Assembly (NCBI GenBank): GCA_009697505.1 | Contig: SHUD01000008.1 | Coordinates: 1-61,017 of the forward strand | Direction: 5' to 3' | Length of the DNA: 61,017 nucleotides | DNA from: Bryobacterales bacterium | GTDB taxonomy: Bacteria > Acidobacteriota > Terriglobia > Bryobacterales > Bryobacteraceae | Part shown: in pieces, positions 34,399-44,300 of the stretch | Numbering within the stretch: the first letter of the stretch is position 1 | Layout: every line of letters starts with the position of its first letter | Program-made: the position numbers and the translations under genes | The notes under the pieces: model-generated | The model's database searches: none | What the model was told of the DNA's origin: nothing | Seen by the model: only the letters and a program-made list of their open reading frames with translations

Positions 34399-35652
34399 CT
34401 AGAGCGACATCGTCGCCACGTCCACCGTCGAGCGGTGACCTTCCACCACCACGATGCCGCTCTCCGTAACGTGGTACAGCAACCGGTCCTGCTCGGAATC
34501 GAAGCCGATTGACGCGCCATCGGGAACCCGCACGTTCTTATCCAGGATCGCCCTGCGGACGCGGGCGCCCTTGCCGATCACGCAATTGTCGAAGACGATG
34601 GAATCTGCCACGTGCGCGTTGGAAAGCACCCGGACGCCGCGGCCGATGATGGAGTTGCGCACCGAGCCTCCGATCAGGATCGATCCGCCGGAGATGATGG
34701 AATCCGTGGCCTGGCCCTCGAGGCCGGACTCGTCGAAGATGAATTTCGCCGGGGCGTCGGAGTAGCCTGCCGTGCGCAGAGGCCATTGGCGGTTGTACAA
34801 ATTTAGCGCCGGCGTAGCCGAGCGCAGATCCATGCTGGCGGCGTAATAAGCGTCAATGGTTCCGACGTCGCGCCAGTATGGTTCTTGAGCAACCGGATCG
34901 CCGGGAATCCGGTTGGTCTGGAAATCGTAGGCGAACATTCTGGCGCGGCCGATCAGGCCCGGCAGAATGTCGCCGCCAAAATCGTGGGCGCTGGCGGGAT
35001 TCTCCGCGTCGGCGTACAACTCACGCAGCAACAGATCCGTGGAGAAGACATAGTTGCCCATCGATGCATAGACGCGGGTGGGATCGCCGGGCAGCGCCGG
35101 TGCGTCAACCTTCTTTTCATGGAATCCCGAGATCGCGCCGTCTTCGTTGGTCTCAATCACGCCGAATTCCGAAGCCAGCTCGCGCGCCACGGGAATCGCG
35201 GCCACCGTCGCCTGGGAGCGCTGCTCTTTGTGGAACTCCAGCATGGGGCGGATGTTCATTCTATAGATGTGATCGGCGCCGAAGATCACCACGTAGTGCG
35301 GATCGGCTTGTTCGATCAAGTTAATGTTCTGGTAGAGCGCGTCGGCGGTGCCGCGATACCATTGCTCCCCGCCGGAGCGCATTTGCGCGGGGACAGGAAT
35401 AATAAAGTGCTGCCGCAGCAGGCCGCTGACTTCCCAGCCGTCGCGCAGGTGCTGCAGCAACGACTGGCTCTTGAATTGGATTAATACGTAGGAAGAATAA
35501 ATCCCTGAATTCAGCAGATTGCTGAGCACAAAGTCGATGATGCGGTAGCGTCCTCCGAAGGATACGGCAGGCTTGGCGCGTTCCTTCGTGAGCGGATACA
35601 GGCGCGTGCCTTTTCCGCCGGCCAAAACGAATGCAAGGACTCGTGATTCCAT
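34399..35652 (-). CDS. glgC: Glucose-1-phosphate adenylyltransferase
   Basis: A 417-residue ADP-glucose pyrophosphorylase, the committed step of glycogen synthesis: glucose-1-phosphate + ATP to ADP-glucose + PPi. Motifs are LAGGKGTRLYPLT (nucleotide binding), KPAVSFGGRYRIIDFVLSN, WYRGTADALYQN, FGADHIYRMN, GNYVF and EPYWRDVGTIDAYY, followed by a left-handed beta-helix with hexapeptide repeats (about 310-400). Length is normal. No glycogen synthase or branching enzyme gene lies in this window. It is followed 19 nt upstream by an unrelated membrane-anchored protein gene. Confidence 0.96.
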   Translation of the reverse strand: MESRVLAFVLAGGKGTRLYPLTKERAKPAVSFGGRYRIIDFVLSNLLNSGIYSSYVLIQFKSQSLLQHLRDGWEVSGLLRQHFIIPVPAQMRSGGEQWYRGTADALYQNINLIEQADPHYVVIFGADHIYRMNIRPMLEFHKEQRSQATVAAIPVARELASEFGVIETNEDGAISGFHEKKVDAPALPGDPTRVYASMGNYVFSTDLLLRELYADAENPASAHDFGGDILPGLIGRARMFAYDFQTNRIPGDPVAQEPYWRDVGTIDAYYAASMDLRSATPALNLYNRQWPLRTAGYSDAPAKFIFDESGLEGQATDSIISGGSILIGGSVRNSIIGRGVRVLSNAHVADSIVFDNCVIGKGARVRRAILDKNVRVPDGASIGFDSEQDRLLYHVTESGIVVVEGHRSTVDVATMSL

Positions 35653-35671
35653 ATTTTTCTGATGGGGTGAT

Positions 35672-36598
35672 CTACTGTATCTGGCCCGCTGCCAGCGCTT
35701 CTACAAAACCGCGTTCCACCGGCCAGGAGCCGATCACCAGGTCGTGTTTGTGCTGAAACGTGCCCGCGACCAAGACCCCGCTCAAGTCGCGCGGATTCGG
35801 TGTCAGGTTATCCCGCTGGATCATTCTCTTCAAAAGTTCCGTAGTCCCCTCCAATTGTTTTGCCAAATCTTCCGCCGCCGCCGCGGAAGGGCAGGCGACT
35901 TCCACCCGGAGTTCCAACCGGTCGCCCTTGGGTCCCGCCGCAAAGGTCACCCAGCGCGCCGACGTCAGCGGGCTGATGAAGGAGCGTGTCCCGGCCGGAA
36001 AAGCATTCAAATTGCCAAATGCGGAGGGTGGAAACGACATCCATACCGGCTCCGCCGGCGCCATCGCGGAAACCTTCTGATTCTCCGGCGAGATGTGGAT
36101 GACGGCGCGCGGCTGCGGCGATACCGCCAGGGCCAGCACCGTGTTGGTCAACGGGAAGAAGGAAATCTTCCGCTCCAGACTGCTTCCCGGCATGGTGCAC
36201 ACCGAGTAATGGCACTCGCCGCCCTGGGCTTCCGCGTAACCGGTAAGCTGCTTCCATTGAAACCGCCCACGCAGCGTGATGTAGACGCTGCCGTTGACAA
36301 AGGCAGCGGCCACCGCATCCAAATCCGTGCGATAGTCGAACCCGGTCTGCTCGACGAACTGGCGATAATCGGTTTCTTCGGCTGCTTTGGAACCCGCGAT
36401 CAGATCCAGCATTCCGCTGGCGCGCAGCAATCCGGTGTCGATGTACAACAGAGTCGCCCGCGCGGAAGGCAGTGCCGCCAGCAAACCAGCGGCGTCGTAT
36501 GGGCGGGATTGGCGGACCCAGCGCACGGCGGCCACCGCCGCTATACAGAGCAGGATCACCGCTCCGGCGAGTTGCCACGGCTTAAACCGGATCTTCAC
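35672..36598 (-). CDS. Membrane-anchored hypothetical protein
   Basis: A 308-residue protein with one N-terminal transmembrane segment (about 12-28, LAGAVILLCIAAVAAVRW) and a periplasmic domain. I recognise no family. Visible features are LPSARATLLYIDTGLLRASGMLDLI, FVEQTGFDYRTDLDAVAAAFVNGSVYITLRGRF and a Cys pair (ECHYSVC). The layout resembles bacterial proteins that assess a protein's load, but that is speculation. It lies 7 nt after the DAHP synthase and 19 nt before glgC on the same strand, so it may be co-transcribed with both. Confidence 0.65.
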   Translation of the reverse strand: MKIRFKPWQLAGAVILLCIAAVAAVRWVRQSRPYDAAGLLAALPSARATLLYIDTGLLRASGMLDLIAGSKAAEETDYRQFVEQTGFDYRTDLDAVAAAFVNGSVYITLRGRFQWKQLTGYAEAQGGECHYSVCTMPGSSLERKISFFPLTNTVLALAVSPQPRAVIHISPENQKVSAMAPAEPVWMSFPPSAFGNLNAFPAGTRSFISPLTSARWVTFAAGPKGDRLELRVEVACPSAAAAEDLAKQLEGTTELLKRMIQRDNLTPNPRDLSGVLVAGTFQHKHDLVIGSWPVERGFVEALAAGQIQ

Positions 36599-36605
36599 GG
36601 CAAGC

Positions 36606-37643
36606 CTATACCGCGACGGCTTCCGTGACGCGGGCCCGCTTCCACAGCGCGATATAAGGTTTCAGGTCTTCCATCATCGCCGCCCACTGTTTGGGATCCA
36701 GGGATTGCGCGCCGTCGCTGACGGCCTTCTCCGGATTCGGGTGCACCTCAACAATGATGCCGTCGGAGCCAATGGCCACCGCGGCGCGCGCCAATGACGG
36801 CACCAGGCTGCGTTTTCCGGTGGCGTGGCTGGGATCGAGAATCACGGGCAGATGCGTCAGCTCGTTCAGCACGGAAACGGCGGTGATATCGCAGGTGTTG
36901 CGGGTGGCGGTCTCAAAGGTGCGGATACCGCGCTCGCACAGCATGACGTCCGGATTGCCGTGCGCCACGATGTATTCGGCCGACATCAGCAACTCTTTGA
37001 TGGTGGAGCTGAGGCCGCGCTTCAGCAGAATCGGGCGGCCGCACTTGCCCAGCGTCTTGAGCAGCGAAAAGTTCTGCATATTGCGCGCGCCGATTTGCAG
37101 GATGTCGGCGTACTCGGCAACCATCTCGACGTCGCGATCGCTCATGACCTCGGTGATGATGCCCAGGCCGGTGATGCGCCGGGCCTTATCCAGAAGTTTC
37201 AGACCTTCCAGTTCCAGACCCTGGAAGTCATACGGCGAAGTGCGCGGCTTGAACGCGCCGCCGCGCAGCAGTTTGGCGCCATGTTTGGCGACCAGTTCCG
37301 CGGTCTCCAGAATCTGCTTTTCGCTCTCCACCGAGCACGGGCCCGCCATGGTGACGAACTCGTCGCCGCCGATCACCGTGCCGCGCACCTGAATGCGCGT
37401 CTTTTCCGGGCGGAACTCGCGGCTCACGAACTTGTACGGCGCCGAAATCCGCACGGCTCGTTCCACCGCCGGCATGGCTTCGACCGACTCCAAACACGCC
37501 GTCACATCGCCCATGCCCACCGCGCCGATCACGACCCGCTCCTCGCCCGCGATCGAATGAACCTTATACCCGAATTCCTCAATGCGCTCGCGTACATGAT
37601 TGATCTCCTCCTTGGTCGCGTGCAGTCTCATCGAAATAATCAT
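36606..37643 (-). CDS. aroF: 3-deoxy-7-phosphoheptulonate (DAHP) synthase
   Basis: A 345-residue DAHP synthase of the type I-beta (KDO8P-like) group. It condenses phosphoenolpyruvate with erythrose-4-phosphate as the first step of aromatic amino acid synthesis. A ferredoxin-like regulatory domain (about 1-70), known in Thermotoga to mediate Tyr/Phe inhibition, precedes the barrel with [46 protein letters not shown] and [16 protein letters not shown] lies 6 nt before the ATG. Upstream is an attenuator with an aromatic-rich leader peptide, so the enzyme seems controlled at both transcription and activity. Confidence 0.95.
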   Translation of the reverse strand: MIISMRLHATKEEINHVRERIEEFGYKVHSIAGEERVVIGAVGMGDVTACLESVEAMPAVERAVRISAPYKFVSREFRPEKTRIQVRGTVIGGDEFVTMAGPCSVESEKQILETAELVAKHGAKLLRGGAFKPRTSPYDFQGLELEGLKLLDKARRITGLGIITEVMSDRDVEMVAEYADILQIGARNMQNFSLLKTLGKCGRPILLKRGLSSTIKELLMSAEYIVAHGNPDVMLCERGIRTFETATRNTCDITAVSVLNELTHLPVILDPSHATGKRSLVPSLARAAVAIGSDGIIVEVHPNPEKAVSDGAQSLDPKQWAAMMEDLKPYIALWKRARVTEAVAV

Positions 37644-37660
37644 AGGAGTCTCCTAAAAGT

Positions 37661-37717
37661 CAAAAAACCCACTCTTTCGAGTGGGTTGCTTTCAAATTCA
37701 CTTGCTCAGCCCACTCG
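37661..37717 (-). promoter_or_regulatory. Transcription attenuator of the DAHP synthase gene
   Basis: Reading the minus strand, segment 2 is CGAGTGGG (plus 37710-37717), segment 3 is CCCACTCG (plus 37678-37685) and segment 4 is GAGTGGG (plus 37668-37674). Segment 3 can pair with 2 (antiterminator, 8 perfect bp) or with 4 around GAAA (terminator stem AACCCACTC/GAGTGGGTT), which is followed by TTTTTTG. The two hairpins exclude each other. Segment 2 begins 8 nt after the stop of the leader peptide, so a ribosome stalled on the aromatic codons would leave segment 2 free, whereas one reaching the stop would cover it and allow termination. Confidence 0.9.
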
Positions 37718-37724
37718 TCGCGAT

Positions 37725-37778
37725 TCAGACGGTAAAGTACCAGTAGCTAAATCGAAACGAGCTGGCGGCCGAAAGCAT
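37725..37778 (-). CDS. Aromatic-rich leader peptide of the attenuator
   Basis: ATG at 37778 opens MLSAASSFRFSYWYFTV, ending at TGA 37727-37725. Six of its last ten residues are aromatic (F, F, Y, W, Y, F), which is what a sensor of phenylalanine, tyrosine and tryptophan charging would need. No ribosome site is visible. The -10 box is 8 nt upstream, so the mRNA would start at or next to the ATG and be translated as a leaderless message. Confidence 0.85.
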   Translation of the reverse strand: MLSAASSFRFSYWYFTV

Positions 37779-37786
37779 GAAATCGA

Positions 37787-37815
37787 AGTATAGCACAACT
37801 ATCTGCCCCTGAGAA
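37787..37815 (-). promoter_or_regulatory. Promoter of the leader-DAHP synthase transcript
   Basis: On the minus strand TTCTCA (plus 37810-37815), a 17-bp spacer, and TATACT (plus 37787-37792). The -35 box lies inside the 3' end of the upstream ABC transporter gene. The predicted start is at about 37780. Confidence 0.65.
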
Positions 37816-39730
37816 TCCTTAAGGCATCGCCTACGCCGGCGCCATCGGGCTTGGACCGTCCGGACTTTTCCGCTTCCGGGATCGCGTCTCCTTCGCCGGG
37901 CGCCAGGAACAGGTTGGCTTCCAGGCCATGCTGGCGGGTATACAGATCCCAGTAGCGGCCTTCTAGAGCGTAGAGAGACTCGTGCGTGCCGCGCTCCACG
38001 ATGCGCCCACCCTCGACCACCAGAATTTGATCAGCGCGGCGGATGGTGGACAGGCGGTGCGCGATAACAAACGTCGTGCGCCCCTGCATCAGGTATTTGA
38101 GGCCCTCTTGGATCAGCGCCTCGGATTCGGAATCCAGGCTCGACGTGGCTTCGTCCAGGATCAAAATACGCGGATCGGCCAAAATCGCCCGGGCAATCGA
38201 CACGCGCTGGCGCTGCCCGCCGGAGAGTTTGACGCCGCGCTCGCCGACCACCGTGTCGTATTTGTTTTCGAAGTTTTCCGCGAACTCATCCACGCGGGCG
38301 ATCCGGCAGGCGTTGAGAATCTGTTCCTTGGCCGCACTGGGCCGCGCGAACGCAATGTTTTCCTCGATGCTGCCGTCAAATAGGAAGGTGTCCTGCAAGA
38401 CTACGCCGAGCTGCGTGCGGTAGTCATCCAGACGAACCGCGGAAAGATCCACGCCGTCTACCGAAACCGTTCCCGCATTCGGCACATGGAACGCCGCAAT
38501 CACACTAATGATGGTGGACTTGCCGGAACCCGAAGAACCAACCAGCGCCGTTACCGTGCCCGGCTCAGAGCGAAAGCTGACATCGAATAACACCGGCTTG
38601 CCCTCGTCATAGGAGAAGCTGACATTGTCGAAGACGATTTCTCCGGTGATCGGTCCCAGTGGCAGCGTGCGCCGGGGATCCTGATCTTCGGGGCGCTCCT
38701 TCAAAACTTCGTGCGTGCGGTCCAGACCCGCCAGCGCTTCCGTGATCTGCGTCCCGATGCCCACGATTCCAAACACCGGCGCCACCAGGAACGCCAGAAA
38801 TGCCGTGAAGGTAACGAATTCTCCAAGAGTCAAAGTCCCGGTGAAAATCTGCCGCGAACCCACATACATGACTACCGCGCCGACGATACCCATGAGAACA
38901 GTGGCCGAGAGGCTCATAAACGACATTGCCGTGAGCGAAGCTTCCACGTTGGTCAGCAGCCTCTTTGCACCGGCCGCGAAGACACCCGCCTCGCGTTCTT
39001 CGGCGTGATAGCCCTTGACCACGCGGACGCCGCCCAGCGATTCGGTCAGCCGTCCCGTTACTTCGGCGTTGATCTTGCCGCGCTCGCGGAAGATTGGCCG
39101 GATCTTGCGGAACGCTTTGGAGAGCGCGAATCCGAACACGGCTACAAACAGAGCGGTCAGGCCCGTCATGATCGGGCTGATCCGCAACAGGATCACCAGT
39201 GCCACCACGGCGGTCATCAGACCGCCGGCGAATTCCACCAATCCGGTGCCGATCAGGTTGCGCACGCCTTCGACGTCGGTCATGATGCGCGACACCAGTA
39301 CGCCGCTCTTGTTGGCGTCGTAGTAACTCACCGGTAACCGTCCCACGTGCCGCTGGACTTTCTGCCGCAACTCGGCGATCAGGCGTTGCCCGGCTTTGGA
39401 AAGTAGTTGCGTGAGCGTGAACGATGTCACGCCCTGTAGCAGCGTGGCCGCGACGACCGCCAGAACCAGCGGCGGCAGCAATTCGATCTGCCTCTTGCCC
39501 AGCACGTCGTCAATAAGGAAGCGCGTGGAATAAGGCAGCACCAGGCCGCTCAGCCGGTTAACGATCATCAGCCCCAACCCCAGCAGCAGCAGCCCTCGCC
39601 GGGGCAGGATCATTTCGCGTAAATCCGGCCAAACTTCGCGGATGCGCTCGGCCTGAGTGCGCTTGGGAGTGACGCCCTTGTCGCGGGAATGCTTTCCGGA
39701 AGGGGTTCGTTCGACGGAGTGTGGACCCAC
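37799..39730 (-). CDS. ABC exporter, fused permease and ATPase
   Basis: A half-transporter of about 643 residues: six membrane spans (first at LLLLGLGLMIVNRLSGLVL) with an MsbA/Lipid A-exporter-like permease, then a nucleotide-binding domain with Walker A GSSGSGKST, Q-loop VVLQDTF, signature LSGGQRQR, Walker B ILILDEATS and H-loop IAHRLST. It should act as a homodimer exporting lipid, drug or peptide. The start is uncertain: the frame stays open into the divergent DUF72 gene, and GTG at 39730 is the best candidate because it avoids that overlap. The C-terminus has an extra charged tail of about 35 residues. Confidence 0.86.
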   Translation of the reverse strand: MGPHSVERTPSGKHSRDKGVTPKRTQAERIREVWPDLREMILPRRGLLLLGLGLMIVNRLSGLVLPYSTRFLIDDVLGKRQIELLPPLVLAVVAATLLQGVTSFTLTQLLSKAGQRLIAELRQKVQRHVGRLPVSYYDANKSGVLVSRIMTDVEGVRNLIGTGLVEFAGGLMTAVVALVILLRISPIMTGLTALFVAVFGFALSKAFRKIRPIFRERGKINAEVTGRLTESLGGVRVVKGYHAEEREAGVFAAGAKRLLTNVEASLTAMSFMSLSATVLMGIVGAVVMYVGSRQIFTGTLTLGEFVTFTAFLAFLVAPVFGIVGIGTQITEALAGLDRTHEVLKERPEDQDPRRTLPLGPITGEIVFDNVSFSYDEGKPVLFDVSFRSEPGTVTALVGSSGSGKSTIISVIAAFHVPNAGTVSVDGVDLSAVRLDDYRTQLGVVLQDTFLFDGSIEENIAFARPSAAKEQILNACRIARVDEFAENFENKYDTVVGERGVKLSGGQRQRVSIARAILADPRILILDEATSSLDSESEALIQEGLKYLMQGRTTFVIAHRLSTIRRADQILVVEGGRIVERGTHESLYALEGRYWDLYTRQHGLEANLFLAPGEGDAIPEAEKSGRSKPDGAGVGDALRILRGR

Positions 39731-39753
39731 TGCCCTTAGTGTAGCCTGACAGC

Positions 39754-40488
39754 ATGGCTGGGCTTTATCGCGGGACACTTTATTGTGGGACATCCGGATT
39801 CGCCTACGCGTCCTGGAAGCCGGATTTTTACCCGCCGAAGCTCGCCGCCAAAGACTTCCTGAAGCATTACGCCACGCGCCTGAATGCCGTCGAAATCAAT
39901 TACACCTTTCGCCAGTTGCCCAAGGCCGCGACACTCGAAAACTGGGTGAACGCCACGCCCGACGGCTTTCTGTTCGCCTGCAAGGCGCACATGCGCATCA
40001 CCCACATCCACCGGCTGAAGGAATCCGAATTTACCGAGCTCTTCTTCAAGGCGCTGGAGCCTTTGCGCGCGACGCACTGTTTGGGTCCTATATTGTTTCA
40101 GTTACCTCCGAATCTTAAAGTTGACATCGAGCTGCTGGCCCGGTTCCTGGGGCAGCTTCCGCCTGATGTCCGAACCACCTTCGAGTTTCGTAATCAGACT
40201 TGGCTGATGGATGAGGTCTACCGGCTGCTCGAACAGCATCGCGCCGCGCTGTGTCTGGCCGAATCGGATAAACTAGATGTGCCGCGCGTGATTACGTCCG
40301 ATTTTGTTTACGCGCGGCTGCGCAAGCAGGAGTATTCGCCCGCGGACCGCCGCGAAATCGCGGACCGGGCGCGCGAGCAGATCGCCGCCGGCCGGGATGC
40401 GTTCGTGTTCTTCAAGCACGAAGATACGCCGGAAGGCGCGCTGTATGCCGAAGAACTCAGGAGCCAACAGGCTGGGAGGATGGTATGA
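39754..40488 (+). CDS. DUF72 domain protein
   Basis: A 244-residue TIM-barrel protein of the DUF72 (YecE) family: LYCGTSGFAYASWKPDFYPP at the start, NAVEINYTFRQLPKAATLENWV, FLFACKAHMRITH, LGPILFQLPPNLK and TTFEFRNQTWL. The biochemical role is unknown. It is divergent from the ABC exporter and begins an operon: its stop overlaps the next ATG by 4 nt (GTATGA). Confidence 0.93.
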   Translation: MAGLYRGTLYCGTSGFAYASWKPDFYPPKLAAKDFLKHYATRLNAVEINYTFRQLPKAATLENWVNATPDGFLFACKAHMRITHIHRLKESEFTELFFKALEPLRATHCLGPILFQLPPNLKVDIELLARFLGQLPPDVRTTFEFRNQTWLMDEVYRLLEQHRAALCLAESDKLDVPRVITSDFVYARLRKQEYSPADRREIADRAREQIAAGRDAFVFFKHEDTPEGALYAEELRSQQAGRMV

Positions 40489-41303
40489 AGTTCAGTCGCA
40501 GAGAAGCCGCGCGGACTCTGGGTGCCGGATTCATGGGGGTGCTGATCGTGCCACAACTCAAGATGCAGGCGGCGCCCGCCGCCAACAACGACGCCATCGC
40601 CGGCGTTAAGGCCATCGTGTTCGACACCTTTGGAACCGTGGTGGACTGGCGCGGCTCCATCATCGCGGAAGGCGAAGCTTGGGGCAAGACCAAGGGCCTC
40701 AAGATCGATTGGGCTCGCTTCGCCGACCGCTGGCGCGAAGGCTACCAGCCTTCCATGGAGAAAGTCCGCAAAGGGGAACTGCCCTGGACCAAGCTGGACG
40801 CGCTGCATCGCATGGTCCTGGAGCAGATTCTGAAAGAGTTCAACATCAACGGCCTTGCAGAGGAAGAGAAAGAACATTGGAATCTCGTCTGGCACCGCCT
40901 GAAACCGTGGCCCGATTCGGTTCCTGGGCTGGCCCGGCTGAAGAAGAAATACACCATCGCGCCGCTCTCCAACGGCAACGTGTCCCTGCTCACTGACATG
41001 GGGAAGAACGCAGGCATTCCGTGGGATCTGGTCCTTTCCGCCGAACTGGCGCATCACTATAAGCCCGATCCGGAATCCTATCTGACCGCCGCCGAATTGC
41101 TCAGCATCAAGCCGGGTGAGTTGATGCTGGGCGCCGCGCATTCGGGCGACTTGCGCGCCGCGCGCAAAGCCGGTCTAAAGACCGGATTTATCTACCGGCC
41201 CAATGAGCGCGGAGTTGGTGGCCGTGCGGATAACGCCAAGCCTGGCGAGTTCGACGTCGTCGCCACCAGCATGATCGACATGGCCGCGCAGATGGGTGCT
41301 TAG
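40485..41303 (+). CDS. Exported HAD hydrolase, haloacid dehalogenase type II-like
   Basis: A 272-residue member of the L-2-haloacid dehalogenase subgroup. Motif I is FDTFGTVVDWRG with the nucleophile Asp, motif II SNGN, motif III Lys in HHYKPDPESY, and the last motif is AHSGDLRAARKAGL. It has an N-terminal SRREAARTLGAGFMGVLIVPQ stretch of Tat type, unusual for a family that is usually cytoplasmic. It overlaps the DUF72 gene (ATGA) and precedes an RND permease by 8 nt, so its product may act on something transported by that system. Substrate unknown. Confidence 0.82.
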   Translation: MKFSRREAARTLGAGFMGVLIVPQLKMQAAPAANNDAIAGVKAIVFDTFGTVVDWRGSIIAEGEAWGKTKGLKIDWARFADRWREGYQPSMEKVRKGELPWTKLDALHRMVLEQILKEFNINGLAEEEKEHWNLVWHRLKPWPDSVPGLARLKKKYTIAPLSNGNVSLLTDMGKNAGIPWDLVLSAELAHHYKPDPESYLTAAELLSIKPGELMLGAAHSGDLRAARKAGLKTGFIYRPNERGVGGRADNAKPGEFDVVATSMIDMAAQMGA

Positions 41304-41311
41304 AGGAAACT

Positions 41312-44300
41312 ATGTGGATCGTCCGTTTAGCGCTTAGCCGCCCTTACACGTTCGTCGTGATGGCGGTCCTCATCGTTATTTTGGGCGGAGCCGCCATCGT
41401 CACCATGCCGGTGGATATTTTTCCGTTCATCGATATCCCCGTGGTGAGCGTGGTGTGGACCTACCAGGGTCTCACGCCGGAAGAGATGGAAAAGCGCGTC
41501 ATCACCAACTTCGAACGCTCGCTCACCAACGGCGTGAACGACATTGAGCATATTGAGTCGCAGGCGTATAACGGCATCGGCGTGGTACGCATCTACTTCC
41601 ACCCGAACGTGCAGGTGGATATGGCCGTGGCGCAGGTCAGTGCGCTCATGCAAGGCCAGATGCGCTCCATGCCGCCGGGCATCTTCCCGGGCATCGTGTC
41701 GAAATACGACGCGGGCAGCGTGCCGATCCTGCAACTCGGGCTGGTGAGCAAGTCGCTGCCCGAGCAACAGATTTTCGACTACGGCAACAATTTCCTGCGA
41801 ACCCAATTGGGCACGGTGCAGGGCGCCGGCGTGTCTTATCCCTTCGGCGGGAAGAGTCGAGCGGTGATGGTGGACTTGAACCTGAACGAATTGTACGCCA
41901 AGCAACTGGGGCCGATCGATATTTCCAACGCGCTGAACTTGCAGAATCTGATTCTCCCGGCGGGCACGGCGAAACTCGCGGGTATGGAGTATCCGATCCG
42001 GTTGAACAGCAGCCCTCTGCGCATTGAAGAGTTTAACAACTTGCCGATCAAAACCGTAAACGGCGCCACGGTTTATATGCGGGATGTGGCGCAGGTCCAC
42101 GACGGCTTCCGAGTGCAGGACAATATCGTGCGCACCAACGGGTCGCGCGGCGTTCTGATGACGGTGACCCGCACCGGTAAGGCATCCACGCTGGCCGTGG
42201 TGAACGCGGTGCAAAAAGCGTTGCCGCGGATTTTGGCGATGGTTCCTCCGGAGCTGACCGTCAAGCCGCTGGCCGACCAAACCATGTTTGTGCGCGCCTC
42301 CATCAACGGCGTGCAAAGGGAAGCGATGATCGCCGCCGGACTTACGGCGCTCATGATTTTGCTGTTCCTGGGCAGTTGGCGGAGCACGCTGATCGTGTGT
42401 CTCTCGATCCCGCTCTCCATTCTGGCTTCGCTGTGCATGCTGGCCCTGTTCGGCGAAACCATCAACGTGATGACGCTGGGAGGGCTGGCGCTGGCCGTGG
42501 GCATTCTTGTGGATGACGCCACGGTGGCGGTCGAGAACATCCACCGCAATATCGCCATGGGCAAGTCGCTGGTGCGCTCCGTGATCGACGGCGCCGCGCA
42601 GATCGCCGTGCCCACTTTCGTTTCCACGCTCGCCATCTGCATCGTGTTTGTCCCCGTGCTGCTGCTGACCGGAACGGCCAAGTATTTGTTTACGCCGCTG
42701 GCCATGGCCGTGGTGTTCGCGATGCTGGCGTCCTATCTGCTGTCGCGAACCCTGGTGCCGGCGATGGCCTACAAGATGCTCCGGTCCGAGATGGCGCTCC
42801 ACCAGCAGGGTGAGGATGGAGAGGCCGCGGCGGCCAAAGGCGGGTTCTGGAAAATCCATCACCTGTTTAACGTCCTGTTTGAGAAGTTGCGTTTCCGCTA
42901 TATCGGTCTGCTGGATTGGACGCTGAGGCATCGCGCGTGGGTGCTGGCTGCATTCACGATCTTCACGGTCGCATCGCTGGGCTTGGTGAAACTTGTCGGC
43001 AGGGACTTTTTCCCCAGCGTGGATGCCGGCCAGATGCGGTTGCACGCGCGCGGCCCGGCGGGCACGCGCATCGAACTGACGGAGCTGCGCTTCGCGGCCA
43101 TCGACGAGGCGATCCGCGAGATGATCCCGCCCGCCGAGCTGGATTCCATCATCGATAACATCGGCGTGCCCAATAGCTATGCCAGTTTGGCGCAGGGCGA
43201 CATTCCCACCATTTCCAGCGCCGACGGGGAAATCTTGATTTCCTTGAAGCGGGAAAAGCACGGCCCCACGCGCGATTACGAAGTCCGCTTGCGTAAACGG
43301 CTGCGGGAAAAGTTTCCCGACATGGTGTTCTTCTTTCAGCCTGCCGACATCACCAGCCAGATCCTGAATTTTGGTTTGCCGGTGCCCATCGACTTACAAG
43401 TGGTGGGGCGCGATCCGGCCTCGGGTTATAAAATCGCCCAGGAACTGGCGGATAAGATCGCCTGTATTCCCGGCGCCGTCGACGTGCACATCCACCAGGT
43501 TGTGGATCAGCGCGATATCCGGCTGGACGTGGACCGGGTCAAGGCGTCGCAGATGGGCCTGACGCAACGCGACGTGACCAGCAACCTTCTGATCTCGCTT
43601 ACCGGCAACAACTCCGTGGCGCCCAGTTGGTGGGTGAATTGGAACAGTGGCGTGAATTATGCGGTGGGCGTGCAGACGCCGCAGTACCGCATCGATTCGC
43701 TCGACGCGCTGCTGCGCACGCCGGTGTCGGTCGCCTCAAACGTGGTGAACACCACCGCGCCGGGCTCGCTGTCTCCCGCCAGCGCCTTGCGTACGGATTC
43801 GATCGGAGGCGCACCCGCTGGCTCCTCGCAGGCTTACGGAAATCCGGGAGCGCTTCCGGGCAGCACGCAGTTGCTGTCGAATCTGGTGACCGTGAAGCGC
43901 GCGTATTCGCCGGTGATCGTGAATCACTACAACGTCGCGCCCCTGTTTGATGTCTATGCTAATGTGGCCCGGCGCGATCTGGGCGGCGTCAGCACGGAAG
44001 TGGAACAAATCATGCACGAGCAGGAAAAACATCTGCCGCGCGGTACCACGCTCGCGCTGCGCGGGCAGGTGGAGACGATGAAGGAATCGTTCTTCCGGCT
44101 CAGTCTGGGCATGGCCTTTGCGGTCATCCTGGTGTACCTGCTGATGACCGTGAATTTCCAATCCTGGCTCGACCCGTTCATCATCCTGATGGCGTTGCCC
44201 GGCGCGGCGGCTGGAATTCTATGGATTCTCTTTGTGACCGGCACCACGCTGAGCGTTCCTTCGCTGATGGGCTCCATCATGTGCATCGGTGTCGCCACCG

